Part shown: positions 8,410 through 16,166 of the stretch, in pieces
How positions within the stretch are numbered: the stretch's first letter is position 1
How the letters are laid out: the number at the start of each line of letters is the position of its first letter
Origin: a virus
IMG/VR virus record: IMGVR_UViG_3300004369_000559
Coordinates: 1 to 43,014 of that record
DNA length: 43,014 bases
Direction: 5' to 3' (one strand)
The notes under the pieces: generated by a model
What the model was told of the DNA's origin: nothing
Database searches by the model: none
Seen by the model: the letters and a program-made list of their open reading frames with translations, nothing else
Translations under genes and position numbers: made by a program

Positions 8410-9933
8410 ATGGCAGAATTTTTTGGATTTAAGATTACACGAGATAAACCTAAATCTGACCCAAAACAAAACTTTAGTACCCCTCAAGCCGAAGACGGCA
8501 CACAAGTTGTCGCCGCTGGTGGGTATTTTGCGTCTCACCTCGATATGGAGGGAAACGCAAAGACTGAAGCAGATCTAATAAGAAGATACAGAGAAATTTC
8601 ACTACATCCAGAATGTGACATGGCTATTGAAGATATTATCAATGAGGCAATAGTTGCAAACGAAAACAAACAACCGGTTAGATTAGTAACCGATTCTGTT
8701 CCTTACAGTAAAAATATAAGATTTAGAATAGAAGAAGAATTTACAGAAATATTAAGATTATTACAATTCAATACTAGAGGTCACGATATTTTTAGACGTT
8801 GGTACATTGATGGTAGAATTTATTTTCAAAAAATAATAGATACTGAAACAGGCAAATTAGGTATTACTGAACTTAAATATTTAGACCCTCGAAAAATTAA
8901 AAAAATCAGAGAAGTAAGAAAAAGAAGGCCTGACGGGGTTGCTCCATCAGTTACAAATTTGGTAGACGAAGTTCAGGAATACTTTTTATTTAATGAAAGA
9001 GGTGTAGGTGGTGCTAGTTTACAAGGTATTAAAATTGCAGTAGACACTATCGCATTTTGTCCATCAGGTTTAATAGACCAAAACAAAAATATGGTGTTGT
9101 CTTATTTACATAAGGCGATTAAACCTGTTAATCAATTAAGAATGATTGAAGACGCTGCTGTTATTTACAGAATAGCTAGAGCGCCTGAAAGAAGAATATT
9201 TAAAATTGATGTTGGTAATTTGCCTAAAATGAAAGCTGAACAATATTTGAGAGACGTTATGGCAAGATATAGAAACAAACTTGTTTATGACGCACAAACA
9301 GGTGAAATCAGAGATGATAGAAATTACATGTCAATGTTAGAAGACTTTTGGTTACCAAGTAGAGAAGGTGGCAGAGGTACAGATATTACAACTTTACCAG
9401 GTGGTCAAAATCTAGGAGAAATTACAGACATAGAATACTTTAGAGCAAAACTTTATAGATCGTTGAATGTTCCTTCAAGTAGATTAGAAGCTTCTACAGG
9501 TTTTAACTTAGGAAGATCAACCGAAATAACAAGAGACGAATTAAAATTTACTAAATTTGTTCAAAGATTAAGAAAAAAATTTACTGAACTATTTAATGAT
9601 ATTTTAAAAACACAATTGGTGATAAAAGGAATTATTGCTGAAGAAGAATGGTCAATGATTAGAGATAATATTTTTTATGATTTTTTACAAGACGGTCACT
9701 TTGCAGAATTAAAACAGTCTGAAATCTTAAAAGATAGAATAACACTGGCTAACGATGTAAGAGACTATGTTGGTAAGTACTTTTCGGTTGAGTATGTCAG
9801 AAAAAATATATTAAAACAATCTGATAAAGACATAGAAGAAATTAATAAACAAATTAAAAAAGAAATTGACGATGGAATCATATCATCACCTGGCAACCAG
9901 GTTGTTGATAGTGAGGACTCGATCAATCAATAA
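8410..9933 (+). CDS. gp20: Portal vertex protein gp20
   Basis: This is the dodecameric portal that nucleates prohead assembly and is the channel for packaging by gp17. It has 507 residues (T4: 524). Recognised T4-like portal segments include C-D-M-A-I-E-D-I-I-N-E-A (about 62-73), Y-L-D-P-R-K-I-K-K-I-R (about 157-167), Y-R-I-A-R-A-P-E-R-R-I-F-K-I-D-V-G-N-L-P and the S-S-R-L-E-A-S-T-G-F-N-L-G-R loop near residue 356. The ATG follows TAGGAG by 8 nt. It begins the head operon that runs to gp23. Confidence 0.95.
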   Translation: MAEFFGFKITRDKPKSDPKQNFSTPQAEDGTQVVAAGGYFASHLDMEGNAKTEADLIRRYREISLHPECDMAIEDIINEAIVANENKQPVRLVTDSVPYSKNIRFRIEEEFTEILRLLQFNTRGHDIFRRWYIDGRIYFQKIIDTETGKLGITELKYLDPRKIKKIREVRKRRPDGVAPSVTNLVDEVQEYFLFNERGVGGASLQGIKIAVDTIAFCPSGLIDQNKNMVLSYLHKAIKPVNQLRMIEDAAVIYRIARAPERRIFKIDVGNLPKMKAEQYLRDVMARYRNKLVYDAQTGEIRDDRNYMSMLEDFWLPSREGGRGTDITTLPGGQNLGEITDIEYFRAKLYRSLNVPSSRLEASTGFNLGRSTEITRDELKFTKFVQRLRKKFTELFNDILKTQLVIKGIIAEEEWSMIRDNIFYDFLQDGHFAELKQSEILKDRITLANDVRDYVGKYFSVEYVRKNILKQSDKDIEEINKQIKKEIDDGIISSPGNQVVDSEDSINQ

Positions 9934-9950
9934 ATTAATGGAGAAAAAAA

Positions 9951-10247
9951 ATGCCAAATAACGAAGTAAAAAACTTTATAGACAAATTAAGTGCAGGTAA
10001 AAACGCAGACGCTGGTGACGCTTTTAAAGCTGCATTAAGAGATAAGGTAGGTGACGCATTAGACCAGAGAAGACAAGATATTGCTGGTACTATGTTTACC
10101 CCAACATCTTATAGTGATAAAAAACCTGAGGCAGCAGTTCCAGGACAATTTAATCCAGACGGATCAATTACAAATATTGATGGCACAGTTGGTCAAACAG
10201 CTAGTGAATTACTAGCATCAACTAAACCTGAACTTTCAGATATATAA
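9951..10247 (+). CDS. Probable prohead core protein (gp67/gp68-like)
   Basis: A 98-residue protein sits where T4 has genes 67 and 68, between the portal and the gp21 protease. The N-terminal half (F-I-D-K-L-S-A-G-K-N-A-D-A-G-D-A-F-K-A-A-L, then V-G-D-A-L-D-Q-R-R-Q-D-I-A-G-T-M-F) is a predicted helix of the type seen in small head-scaffold proteins, which are degraded by the prohead protease. The C-terminal half is Pro/Gly-rich and probably disordered. A GGAG Shine-Dalgarno is present. The role is inferred from position and composition. Confidence 0.55.
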   Translation: MPNNEVKNFIDKLSAGKNADAGDAFKAALRDKVGDALDQRRQDIAGTMFTPTSYSDKKPEAAVPGQFNPDGSITNIDGTVGQTASELLASTKPELSDI

Positions 10248-10251
10248 TTAA

Positions 10252-10509
10252 ATGCTGACAGTAAGTAATATTGTAGAAGAACAAAAATTATTTGACAGTA
10301 ATTCGTTTAAACAATTAACTCCTGTTTTGCAATCTACTGTCAAACAAATTTTCAAGTTTTGTGAAGAAGATACTAGTGCTAACGACTTGGTAGTTAAATT
10401 TGAAAATGCTTTAGAACTTCTTGTTGGTGTTAATAAAATAGAAAGAAAACAATTGGAAGATTATTTTGATGATGAAATTAGTGAACGATTAGGAAAATTA
10501 GGAGAATAA
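10252..10509 (+). CDS. Small acidic helical protein in the head operon
   Basis: This 85-residue, mostly helical, acidic protein has two predicted amphipathic helices (about 20-45 and 55-80). It starts 4 nt after the preceding core-protein gene and ends 3 nt before the next one, so it is translated as part of the same head-assembly message. Its slot matches T4 gene 68 (prohead core), but it is shorter than T4 gp68 (141 residues) and I see no diagnostic motif. A prohead core or assembly role is the simplest guess. Confidence 0.5.
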   Translation: MLTVSNIVEEQKLFDSNSFKQLTPVLQSTVKQIFKFCEEDTSANDLVVKFENALELLVGVNKIERKQLEDYFDDEISERLGKLGE

Positions 10510-10512
10510 TAA

Positions 10513-10905
10513 ATGGCAGATGTAGTTACAACTCAAACAATATCAGATACGTCTGGTGTAAAATATGTTGTTAAAATAACTAACGTATCAGATGGTACTG
10601 GAGAAAGTTTAGTACAAAAAATAGATGCTTCAGCAACTACCTTTATGACTGAAGACGGCAATAGAAAGTTAAGTAAGATTTGGTATTCTATTAACACAAA
10701 TAATAATAAGTCAGCGGTTCAGTTATTGTGGGCAGGAAATACAAATGCAACTATTGTTTTATTGTCTGGAAATGGTCATTGGGATTTAAGAACATCTGGA
10801 AATGAAATAGGTAATAATTCTACAACACCTACAGGTGATGTATTGTTATCAACTTTAAATTTTTCAGCTGGAGATAATTATACTATTTTACTAGAGTTTA
10901 GGTAA
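10513..10905 (+). CDS. Predicted beta-rich structural protein in the head operon
   Basis: A 130-residue protein with alternating beta-strand pattern, rich in Thr, Ser, Asn and Val and with no Cys. The N-terminal segment V-K-Y-V-V-K-I-T-N-V-S-D-G-T-G-E-S-L-V and the C-terminal Y-T-I-L-L-E-F resemble small compact beta-sandwich virion proteins. It lies 3 nt after the previous gene and just before the late promoter of the protease gene. Position and composition suggest a head decoration or minor structural protein. No named family is recognised. Confidence 0.5.
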   Translation: MADVVTTQTISDTSGVKYVVKITNVSDGTGESLVQKIDASATTFMTEDGNRKLSKIWYSINTNNNKSAVQLLWAGNTNATIVLLSGNGHWDLRTSGNEIGNNSTTPTGDVLLSTLNFSAGDNYTILLEFR

Positions 10906-10912
10906 GAAATCT

Positions 10913-10920
10913 TATAAATA
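10913..10920 (+). promoter_or_regulatory. Late promoter (TATAAATA) for gp21
   Basis: A perfect late octamer 29 nt before the protease ATG. The predicted +1, near 10926, gives a leader of about 24 nt that includes the GAGAG ribosome-binding segment. Confidence 0.78.
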
Positions 10921-10949
10921 TTAGCAATCTTTAAACACAGAGAGAATTT

Positions 10950-11594
10950 ATGAAACTAATATCAGAAGAAGTACAAAATGCCGAATATATTGTTGAAGAA
11001 ACAAACGGTAAAAAGAATTATAGGATTAAAGGGGTTTTTTTACAATCCGAGATAAGAAATAAAAATGGTCGTGTTTATGAAAAAGACATACTTGAAAAAG
11101 AAGTAAAAAGATATTCTACAGAATTTATCAATAAAAAAAGAGCATTTGGTGAACTTGGACATCCAGACAGTCCAACAGTAAATTTAGAGAGAGTGTCACA
11201 CATGATCACCAATTTATATGCGGATGGTAATAATTTTATTGGTGAAGCTAAAATAATGGATACACCATACGGTAAGATTGTAAAGAGTCTTATTGATGAA
11301 GGCGCTAAGTTAGGCGTATCATCACGTGGTATGGGTTCATTGTCACAAAGAGGTGGTGTTAATTATGTAGGTAAAGACTTTTATTTAGCTACAGCCGCTG
11401 ATATTGTTGCAGATCCAAGCGCTCCAGACGCTTTCGTAGAAGGAATAATGGAGAGTAAAGAATGGGTATGGGACAATGGTGTACTCGTTGAAAAGGATAT
11501 AGCGTCCTGGAAACGAGATATAGAGACTGCTAAAAGGTTTGCGCTGGCTGAGGCTAAAGCGGAAGTCTTTAAAAAGTTTCTTAAAAAACTGTAG
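10950..11594 (+). CDS. gp21: Prohead core protease gp21
   Basis: This serine protease of the herpesvirus-assemblin type digests the scaffold and trims gp23 during head maturation. It has 214 residues (T4: 212). The catalytic region is visible as F-G-E-L-G-H-P (H71) followed by L-G-V-S-S-R-G-M-G-S (S124/S125). R-N-K-N-G-R-V-Y-E (36-44) is also family-typical. It lies directly before the scaffold gene, as in T4, and each has its own late promoter. Confidence 0.93.
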   Translation: MKLISEEVQNAEYIVEETNGKKNYRIKGVFLQSEIRNKNGRVYEKDILEKEVKRYSTEFINKKRAFGELGHPDSPTVNLERVSHMITNLYADGNNFIGEAKIMDTPYGKIVKSLIDEGAKLGVSSRGMGSLSQRGGVNYVGKDFYLATAADIVADPSAPDAFVEGIMESKEWVWDNGVLVEKDIASWKRDIETAKRFALAEAKAEVFKKFLKKL

Positions 11595-11597
11595 TTG

Positions 11598-11605
11598 TAT
11601 AAATA
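11598..11605 (+). promoter_or_regulatory. Late promoter (TATAAATA) for gp22-gp23
   Basis: A perfect late octamer just after the gp21 stop. The predicted +1 is near 11611, giving a leader of about 48 nt before gp22. This would drive the most abundant late transcript (scaffold and major capsid). Confidence 0.78.
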
Positions 11606-11658
11606 TAACTAGAGAATTTAATAAATAGTTAAACATAATATAATAAGGAGATATCTCA

Positions 11659-12837
11659 ATGTCAGAAGAATTAAGAAACATTGAAGCAATAAAAGATCAA
11701 CAAGTGATAGTAGAGAACACTGCTAATACTAATGCTGATCTTCCAAAAAAGAATGCTGTAGCGGCTGAGCCGAACCATCTGAAAAATGATGCTGAAGACT
11801 TAGGCGCAGCTGTTGTTAAACCAACAGATAGCAATCCGGATGCTTCAAAATCAACTAAACAAGTTTCTGGTGACCCTCAACAAAAAGCTCAAGGTACAGC
11901 TGACGTTATGCCTAAGTTAAAAGAGGGAGACGAAACTGAAATGTCGGATAAGAAAAAATCTGAAATTAAAGAAGGAGAGATGCCAAAAGCAGCTCTTGAC
12001 GCTCTTAAAAAATCGCAAGATAAAAAAGAGATGTCACACGAAGGCGAAAAGAAAGACAAAGACATAGACGTAAAAGAACATGTTGCTGCTCTTATTGCAG
12101 GACAATCTGATTTATCGGAAGAGTTTAAAGACAAAGCTGCAACTATTTTTGAAGTTGCGATTAAATCTAAAGTAAAAGAAATCGCTGAAGAAATGGAAAC
12201 AGATTACAATAAAAAATTCGAGGAAGAAACCTCTACATTAAAAGCAGAGTTAGTTGAAAAAGTTGATTCTTACCTATCATACGTGGTAGAAGAATGGATG
12301 AAAGAAAACGAACTCGCTCTTGAAAGAGGAATCAAAGGCGAAATCGCTGAGGACTTTATCAGTGGTCTAAAAAAATTATTTGAAGATCATTACATAAACG
12401 TACCAGACGAAAAATATAATGTACTTGAAGATCAAGCATCAAAAATTGAGGAGTTAGAAAACAAACTTAACGAATCAATTGAGAAAAATGTTGAATTGAC
12501 TAAGCAACGTAGTAAGTATAAAGCGGCTGAAATCTTAGATGAAGCTTCTAAAGACTTAACTGAAACTGCTAAAGAAAAATTTAACAAGCTTGCTGAAGAG
12601 GTAGATTATTCAACAGAAACAGATTATAGAGAAAAAGTTAAGACAATTAAAGAGTCTTACTTTAAATCCAAAGACGTTTCTGGTGACGGTATAGACGATG
12701 TAGCGGCTAGCGAAGGAACTCATAACGAGAACCTTAGCAATGCGATGGCTGCTTATAGTGCCGCTATTAGTCAAACAAAAGAAATAAAATTGTCAAATAA
12801 TGGTAATTTTAAATTAAATAAAAACATAGGGAGATAA
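11659..12837 (+). CDS. gp22: Prohead scaffold core protein gp22
   Basis: This is the main internal scaffold of the prohead, digested by gp21 before DNA packaging. The 392 residues are much longer than T4 gp22 (269). The first 130 residues are a low-complexity acidic/lysine region with repeated K-E-G-E/D and S-D-K-K segments. The rest is long charged helix and coiled coil (about 160-330), as expected for a scaffold. It has an AAGGAG Shine-Dalgarno and starts after a late promoter. gp23 follows 5 nt after the stop. Confidence 0.88.
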   Translation: MSEELRNIEAIKDQQVIVENTANTNADLPKKNAVAAEPNHLKNDAEDLGAAVVKPTDSNPDASKSTKQVSGDPQQKAQGTADVMPKLKEGDETEMSDKKKSEIKEGEMPKAALDALKKSQDKKEMSHEGEKKDKDIDVKEHVAALIAGQSDLSEEFKDKAATIFEVAIKSKVKEIAEEMETDYNKKFEEETSTLKAELVEKVDSYLSYVVEEWMKENELALERGIKGEIAEDFISGLKKLFEDHYINVPDEKYNVLEDQASKIEELENKLNESIEKNVELTKQRSKYKAAEILDEASKDLTETAKEKFNKLAEEVDYSTETDYREKVKTIKESYFKSKDVSGDGIDDVAASEGTHNENLSNAMAAYSAAISQTKEIKLSNNGNFKLNKNIGR

Positions 12838-12842
12838 AATAC

Positions 12843-14177
12843 ATGTATTTATCAGAACAATACGAAAAAAAATGGCAGCCCGTTCTTGAGCATCCTGATT
12901 TACCAAAAATTAGCGATTCTTATAAACGTGCCGTTACTGCTACGATCTTGGAAAACCAAGAAAGAGCTATGAGAGAAGACAGCGCCTTCTTAAATGAAGC
13001 TGCGCCTGCAAACAACACTACTGGAACTTCAAATTGGGATCCAATTTTAATTTCATTAGTACGAAGAGCAATGCCAAACTTAATCGCTTACGATATAGCT
13101 GGTGTTCAACCAATGACTGGTCCAACTGGACTTATTTTCGCAATGAGATCAAGATTCACTTCAAAAACAGGTGCAGAAGCATTGTTTGACGAAGCTGATA
13201 CTGACTTCTCATCTAGAAATGCTGCTGGAGATTCTGGTTCTGGAGACGGAGTAACTGAACAGAGAGGAACTAATCCTTCTGTACTTAATGACTCTCCTGC
13301 TACTGAATTTACTAGAGGTCAAGGTATGACAACTGCTGAAGCTGAAGCTTTAGGTGATGCTGGTGCAAATCTATTTGCTGAAATGGCTTTCTCAATTGAG
13401 AAAACTACTGTAACAGCTAGATCAAGAGCTCTTAAAGCAGAATACACTATGGAACTTGCACAAGATTTAAAAGCAATCCATGGTTTAGATGCTGAAACAG
13501 AACTTGCAAACATTCTATCTGCTGAAATCCTTGCGGAAATCAATAGAGAAGTTGTTAGATCTGTTTACATTAACGCAGAAAAAGGTGCTGCAACTAACAC
13601 AACTACTGCTGGTATTTTCGATTTAGATACTGACTCAAACGGTAGATGGTCTGTTGAGAGATTCAAAGGTCTTATGTTCCAATTGGAAAGAGACGCAAAC
13701 AGAATCGCTCAAAGAACGAGAAGAGGCAAAGGGAACTTAATTATATGTTCAGCTGATGTCGCTTCTGCTCTTCAAATGGCTGGCGTGTTAGACTATACAC
13801 CTGCTTTAAACAACAGTCTAAACGTTGATGACACTGGTTCAACATTCGCCGGTGTATTAAACGGTAGATTCAAAGTATACATCGATCCATATAGTGCAAA
13901 CTCAAGCGCATCACAATATTATGTTGTGGGTTACAAAGGTACTTCACCTTATGACGCTGGTATGTTCTATTGTCCATATGTTCCACTACAAATGGTGAGA
14001 GCAGTTGGTCAAGATACTTTCCAACCAAAAATTGGTTTCAAAACTAGATACGGTTTAGTTGCGAATCCATTTGCGGAAACTGGAGCTATCTCTGGTGCTG
14101 TTACTGCTATAACTGACTCTGGTACACCTAATTCAAACAGGTACTACCAAAGAGTTAAAGTATCAAACATCATGTAA
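12843..14177 (+). CDS. gp23: Major capsid protein gp23
   Basis: This HK97-fold hexamer subunit forms the head shell. It has 444 residues, shorter than T4 (521), as in marine T4-like phages. The diagnostic N-terminus Y-L-S-E-Q-Y-E-K-K-W and W-D-P-I-L-I-S-L-V-R-R-A-M-P-N-L-I-A-Y-D are present. A maturation site of the gp21 type (L-x-E) is visible as L-N-E at residues 50-52, so cleavage after E52 would remove the N-terminal scaffold-binding segment. A GGGAG Shine-Dalgarno lies upstream. Codon third positions contain more C than in neighbouring genes, as expected for high expression. A tetraloop terminator follows. Confidence 0.97.
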   Translation: MYLSEQYEKKWQPVLEHPDLPKISDSYKRAVTATILENQERAMREDSAFLNEAAPANNTTGTSNWDPILISLVRRAMPNLIAYDIAGVQPMTGPTGLIFAMRSRFTSKTGAEALFDEADTDFSSRNAAGDSGSGDGVTEQRGTNPSVLNDSPATEFTRGQGMTTAEAEALGDAGANLFAEMAFSIEKTTVTARSRALKAEYTMELAQDLKAIHGLDAETELANILSAEILAEINREVVRSVYINAEKGAATNTTTAGIFDLDTDSNGRWSVERFKGLMFQLERDANRIAQRTRRGKGNLIICSADVASALQMAGVLDYTPALNNSLNVDDTGSTFAGVLNGRFKVYIDPYSANSSASQYYVVGYKGTSPYDAGMFYCPYVPLQMVRAVGQDTFQPKIGFKTRYGLVANPFAETGAISGAVTAITDSGTPNSNRYYQRVKVSNIM

Positions 14178-14205
14178 TACGTTGTTACAACGATTATTAA
14201 AGAAG

Positions 14206-14237
14206 AAAAAGGGGGGCTTCGGTTCCCCTTTTTTTTT
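14206..14237 (+). terminator. Strong UUCG-tetraloop terminator after gp23
   Basis: A5G6 (14206-14216) and C14217 pair with G14222, TT and CCCC, then T residues (14222-14233), closing a C(UUCG)G tetraloop at 14217-14222. Two G-U wobbles lie next to the loop. A run of nine T residues (14229-14237) follows the CCCC. This is the strongest terminator in the window, placed after the most expressed gene. Confidence 0.93.
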
Positions 14238-14252
14238 GGTTTTTATTTAGAT

Positions 14253-14260
14253 TATAAATA
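14253..14260 (+). promoter_or_regulatory. Late promoter (TATAAATA) for the small membrane protein
   Basis: A perfect late octamer downstream of the gp23 terminator. The predicted +1 near 14266 gives a leader of about 68 nt before the 55-residue ORF. Confidence 0.68.
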
Positions 14261-14333
14261 GGTTTATGATAGACAAAAGAAGAAGACAAAGAATTTCAAA
14301 CTAACTAATAGGATTAATGTATAATTTTGTATT

Positions 14334-14501
14334 ATGAAAAATTTATTAAGAACCATATTAGGAATGCTTGTGATAATAGTTTGTATCAAGATATTTGTTT
14401 TGTTGTTTTTTATATGTTATGTTCGTTTTTATGATTATAATATACATTTACACCTTGAAAAACCAGCACAGGTAGAAACTATAAAAGACTTTTCTAAATA
14501 A
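14334..14501 (+). CDS. Small membrane protein, 55 residues
   Basis: The ORF begins M-K-N-L-L-R and continues with a hydrophobic stretch from about residue 8 to 28 (I-L-G-M-L-V-I-I-V-C then F-V-L-L-F-F-I-C-Y-V). This is followed by a polar, cytoplasm- or periplasm-facing tail ending in D-F-S-K. One transmembrane helix is predicted. It fills the gap between the gp23 terminator and the next gene and has its own upstream late promoter; its stop is 3 nt before the next late octamer. There is no clear Shine-Dalgarno. A holin, spanin or superinfection-exclusion role is possible from size alone; none is demonstrated. Confidence 0.5.
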   Translation: MKNLLRTILGMLVIIVCIKIFVLLFFICYVRFYDYNIHLHLEKPAQVETIKDFSK

Positions 14502-14503
14502 TA

Positions 14504-14511
14504 TATAAATA
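14504..14511 (+). promoter_or_regulatory. Late promoter (TATAAATA) giving a leaderless start
   Basis: A perfect late octamer ending 5 nt before an ATG. With the T4 spacing (last A at -6), +1 is 14517, the A of the start codon. Confidence 0.65.
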
Positions 14512-14516
14512 ATATT

Positions 14517-15137
14517 ATGACAACTACTCAGAACCGACAACCTACAAAACTAGATTATGCTAGTCCAACACAGTTCAAATTTAGTATAGCTAAACTACCA
14601 AAAGTAGAATATTTTTGTGTATCGTGTAATATACCTGGTATATCATTATCTAATGTACCAACACAAGCTACACCATTTAAAAGCATACCTTTGCCTGGCG
14701 ATAAATTAAATTATGAAACTTTAACAATGACTTTTATGGTAGATGAAAATTTAGAAAACTATCAAGAAATACACGGTTGGCTACGAGGTCTAGGTTTTCC
14801 TCAAGATCATGCAGAATTTCAAAATCTTTTATCAAGTGGTAATGATAGATTTCCTGGTAGTACAAGCAGTATATTAAGTGACGCAGGTCGAACAAAATAT
14901 GCACCACCAAGAACAGGCGGCATTTATTCAGATGCTACGTTGAGTGTACTGTCAAGTAAAAATAATTCGCTTGTAGAAGTTAGATTTAGAGATGTGTTTC
15001 CTGTTTCTCTTTCTGGTCTTGGTTATAATCAACAAGCTACAAGTGTTGAGTATCTTACGGCGTCTGTTACTTTTGACTATAGAATATATGATTTTGCTAC
15101 AGCAGGGGCGTCTAGAACAGCAGTTACAACATCTTAA
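14517..15137 (+). CDS. Tube-fold virion protein (gp19/gp54-type paralogue)
   Basis: A 206-residue protein that follows the gp19 pattern: P-T-Q-F-K-F-S-I (about 17-24), the Cys-containing loop F-C-V-S-C-N-I-P-G-I-S (about 33-43), P-G-D-K-L-N-Y-E-T-L-T-M-T-F and a C-terminal strand S-V-T-F-D-Y-R-I-Y-D-F. An insertion of about 50 residues in the middle (G-F-P-Q-D-H onward) distinguishes it from gp19. T4 tube-fold proteins of similar kind are the baseplate tube initiators gp54 and gp48 and the tube terminator gp3, so it is probably one of these. The ATG has no Shine-Dalgarno and coincides with the predicted late +1. Confidence 0.6.
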   Translation: MTTTQNRQPTKLDYASPTQFKFSIAKLPKVEYFCVSCNIPGISLSNVPTQATPFKSIPLPGDKLNYETLTMTFMVDENLENYQEIHGWLRGLGFPQDHAEFQNLLSSGNDRFPGSTSSILSDAGRTKYAPPRTGGIYSDATLSVLSSKNNSLVEVRFRDVFPVSLSGLGYNQQATSVEYLTASVTFDYRIYDFATAGASRTAVTTS

Positions 15138-15177
15138 TAAATAAGATTGAACAATATTATGAACAAGCGGAGATATA

Positions 15178-15606
15178 ATGGATTTAGAACAATTACAAGA
15201 CTTAGCAGATAAAGACTTAAAACTTAACGATATTGAGTTAGATTTAGAATCTTTAAAAACACCACAACTTCATAACAAATATTTAAAATTTTTAACTAAA
15301 TTTAAGTTGTTATTAACACGTGCTGAAGACGAATACAGGACGATCAAGTTAACTAAGTGGGAATATTATACAGGCAAAGCTGACCCACAAGTATACGTAA
15401 ATAAACCTTTTAATTTAAAAATATTAAAAACAGATATACAACAATATATTGACGCAGACTTAGAGGTGCAAAAAGGAAATCAAAAAGTAAAGTATTTAGA
15501 AACGGTTGTAGATTTCTTAGATAGATCACTAAGACAAATTAACAATAGAACATTTACTATTAAGAACGCAATAGACTGGAAAAAATTTACTAGTGGAGCT
15601 GTATAA
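15178..15606 (+). CDS. uvsY: Recombination mediator UvsY
   Basis: UvsY loads the UvsX recombinase onto single-stranded DNA coated with gp32. The 142 residues closely match T4 UvsY (137) in length, with K-Y-L-K-F-L-T-K-F-K-L-L-L and K-L-T-K-W-E-Y-Y-T-G-K-A at the expected places and a C-terminal helix ending in N-A-I-D-W-K-K-F. A GGAG Shine-Dalgarno is present. The last base of its stop is the first base of the oxygenase ATG. uvsW follows after the oxygenase; uvsX lies at the far end of the window. Confidence 0.88.
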   Translation: MDLEQLQDLADKDLKLNDIELDLESLKTPQLHNKYLKFLTKFKLLLTRAEDEYRTIKLTKWEYYTGKADPQVYVNKPFNLKILKTDIQQYIDADLEVQKGNQKVKYLETVVDFLDRSLRQINNRTFTIKNAIDWKKFTSGAV

Positions 15607-16166
15607 TGTATTTAACCAACAACCATTGTCTTTCAGTATCAGCGTTTTCAGAAAGTTGGTGCAAAGAAGTAATAAAAAATGCGGAAAATTTAAAAATACA
15701 AAAAGCGTCAATACAAGACGGCAACAATAATAATAGAAGTTCCAGGGTCGCATGGATTAAAGAAAATGAAGAATTATATAAATCGTTAGAAAATATAATC
15801 TATGGTCATAATGCAAAGGCTGGTTGGAATTTTGACATAAGAGAGTTTGAACCTTTTCAATATACAATATACGAAAAAGGAGACCACTACAATTGGCACA
15901 TAGATTCACATACTAAGCCTTACAACAATGGTTCTATCAGAAAGATAAGTTTTACTTTGTGTTTAAATGACGAGTACGAAGGAGGACAATTTGAAATTGC
16001 AAGTCTAAATCCTAAAGGAATTGATCAGAACATAAGGTTTGATAAAAAGTTTACTATAGGTACAGTAATATCTTTTCCTTCATTTAGTTGGCATAAAGTG
16101 CATCCAGTGACCAAAGGAACAAGAAAAGTTTTGGTAGGTTGGATTGTTGGTCCTTCTTTTGTATAA
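15606..16166 (+). CDS. 2-oxoglutarate/Fe(II)-dependent oxygenase (prolyl hydroxylase-like)
   Basis: The double-stranded beta-helix metal site is complete: H98-x-D100 in Y-N-W-H-I-D-S-H, the distal H163 in S-W-H-K-V, and R173 in K-G-T-R for 2-oxoglutarate. S-F-T-L-C-L-N-D-E-Y-E-G-G-Q-F-E-I is the usual central strand pattern of the P4H branch. It has 186 residues, about the size of single-domain phage enzymes. It overlaps uvsY by 1 nt and uvsW by 1 nt, so it is embedded in a recombination operon. Marine T4-like phages often carry such enzymes; the substrate (protein prolines or nucleic acid) cannot be read from the sequence. Confidence 0.85.
   Translation: MYLTNNHCLSVSAFSESWCKEVIKNAENLKIQKASIQDGNNNNRSSRVAWIKENEELYKSLENIIYGHNAKAGWNFDIREFEPFQYTIYEKGDHYNWHIDSHTKPYNNGSIRKISFTLCLNDEYEGGQFEIASLNPKGIDQNIRFDKKFTIGTVISFPSFSWHKVHPVTKGTRKVLVGWIVGPSFV

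Noticed and set aside
16139-16165. Upstream start for uvsW
   Set aside because: The ATG at 16166 in the TAATG junction gives the family length and N-terminus; the extra nine codons lie inside the oxygenase.
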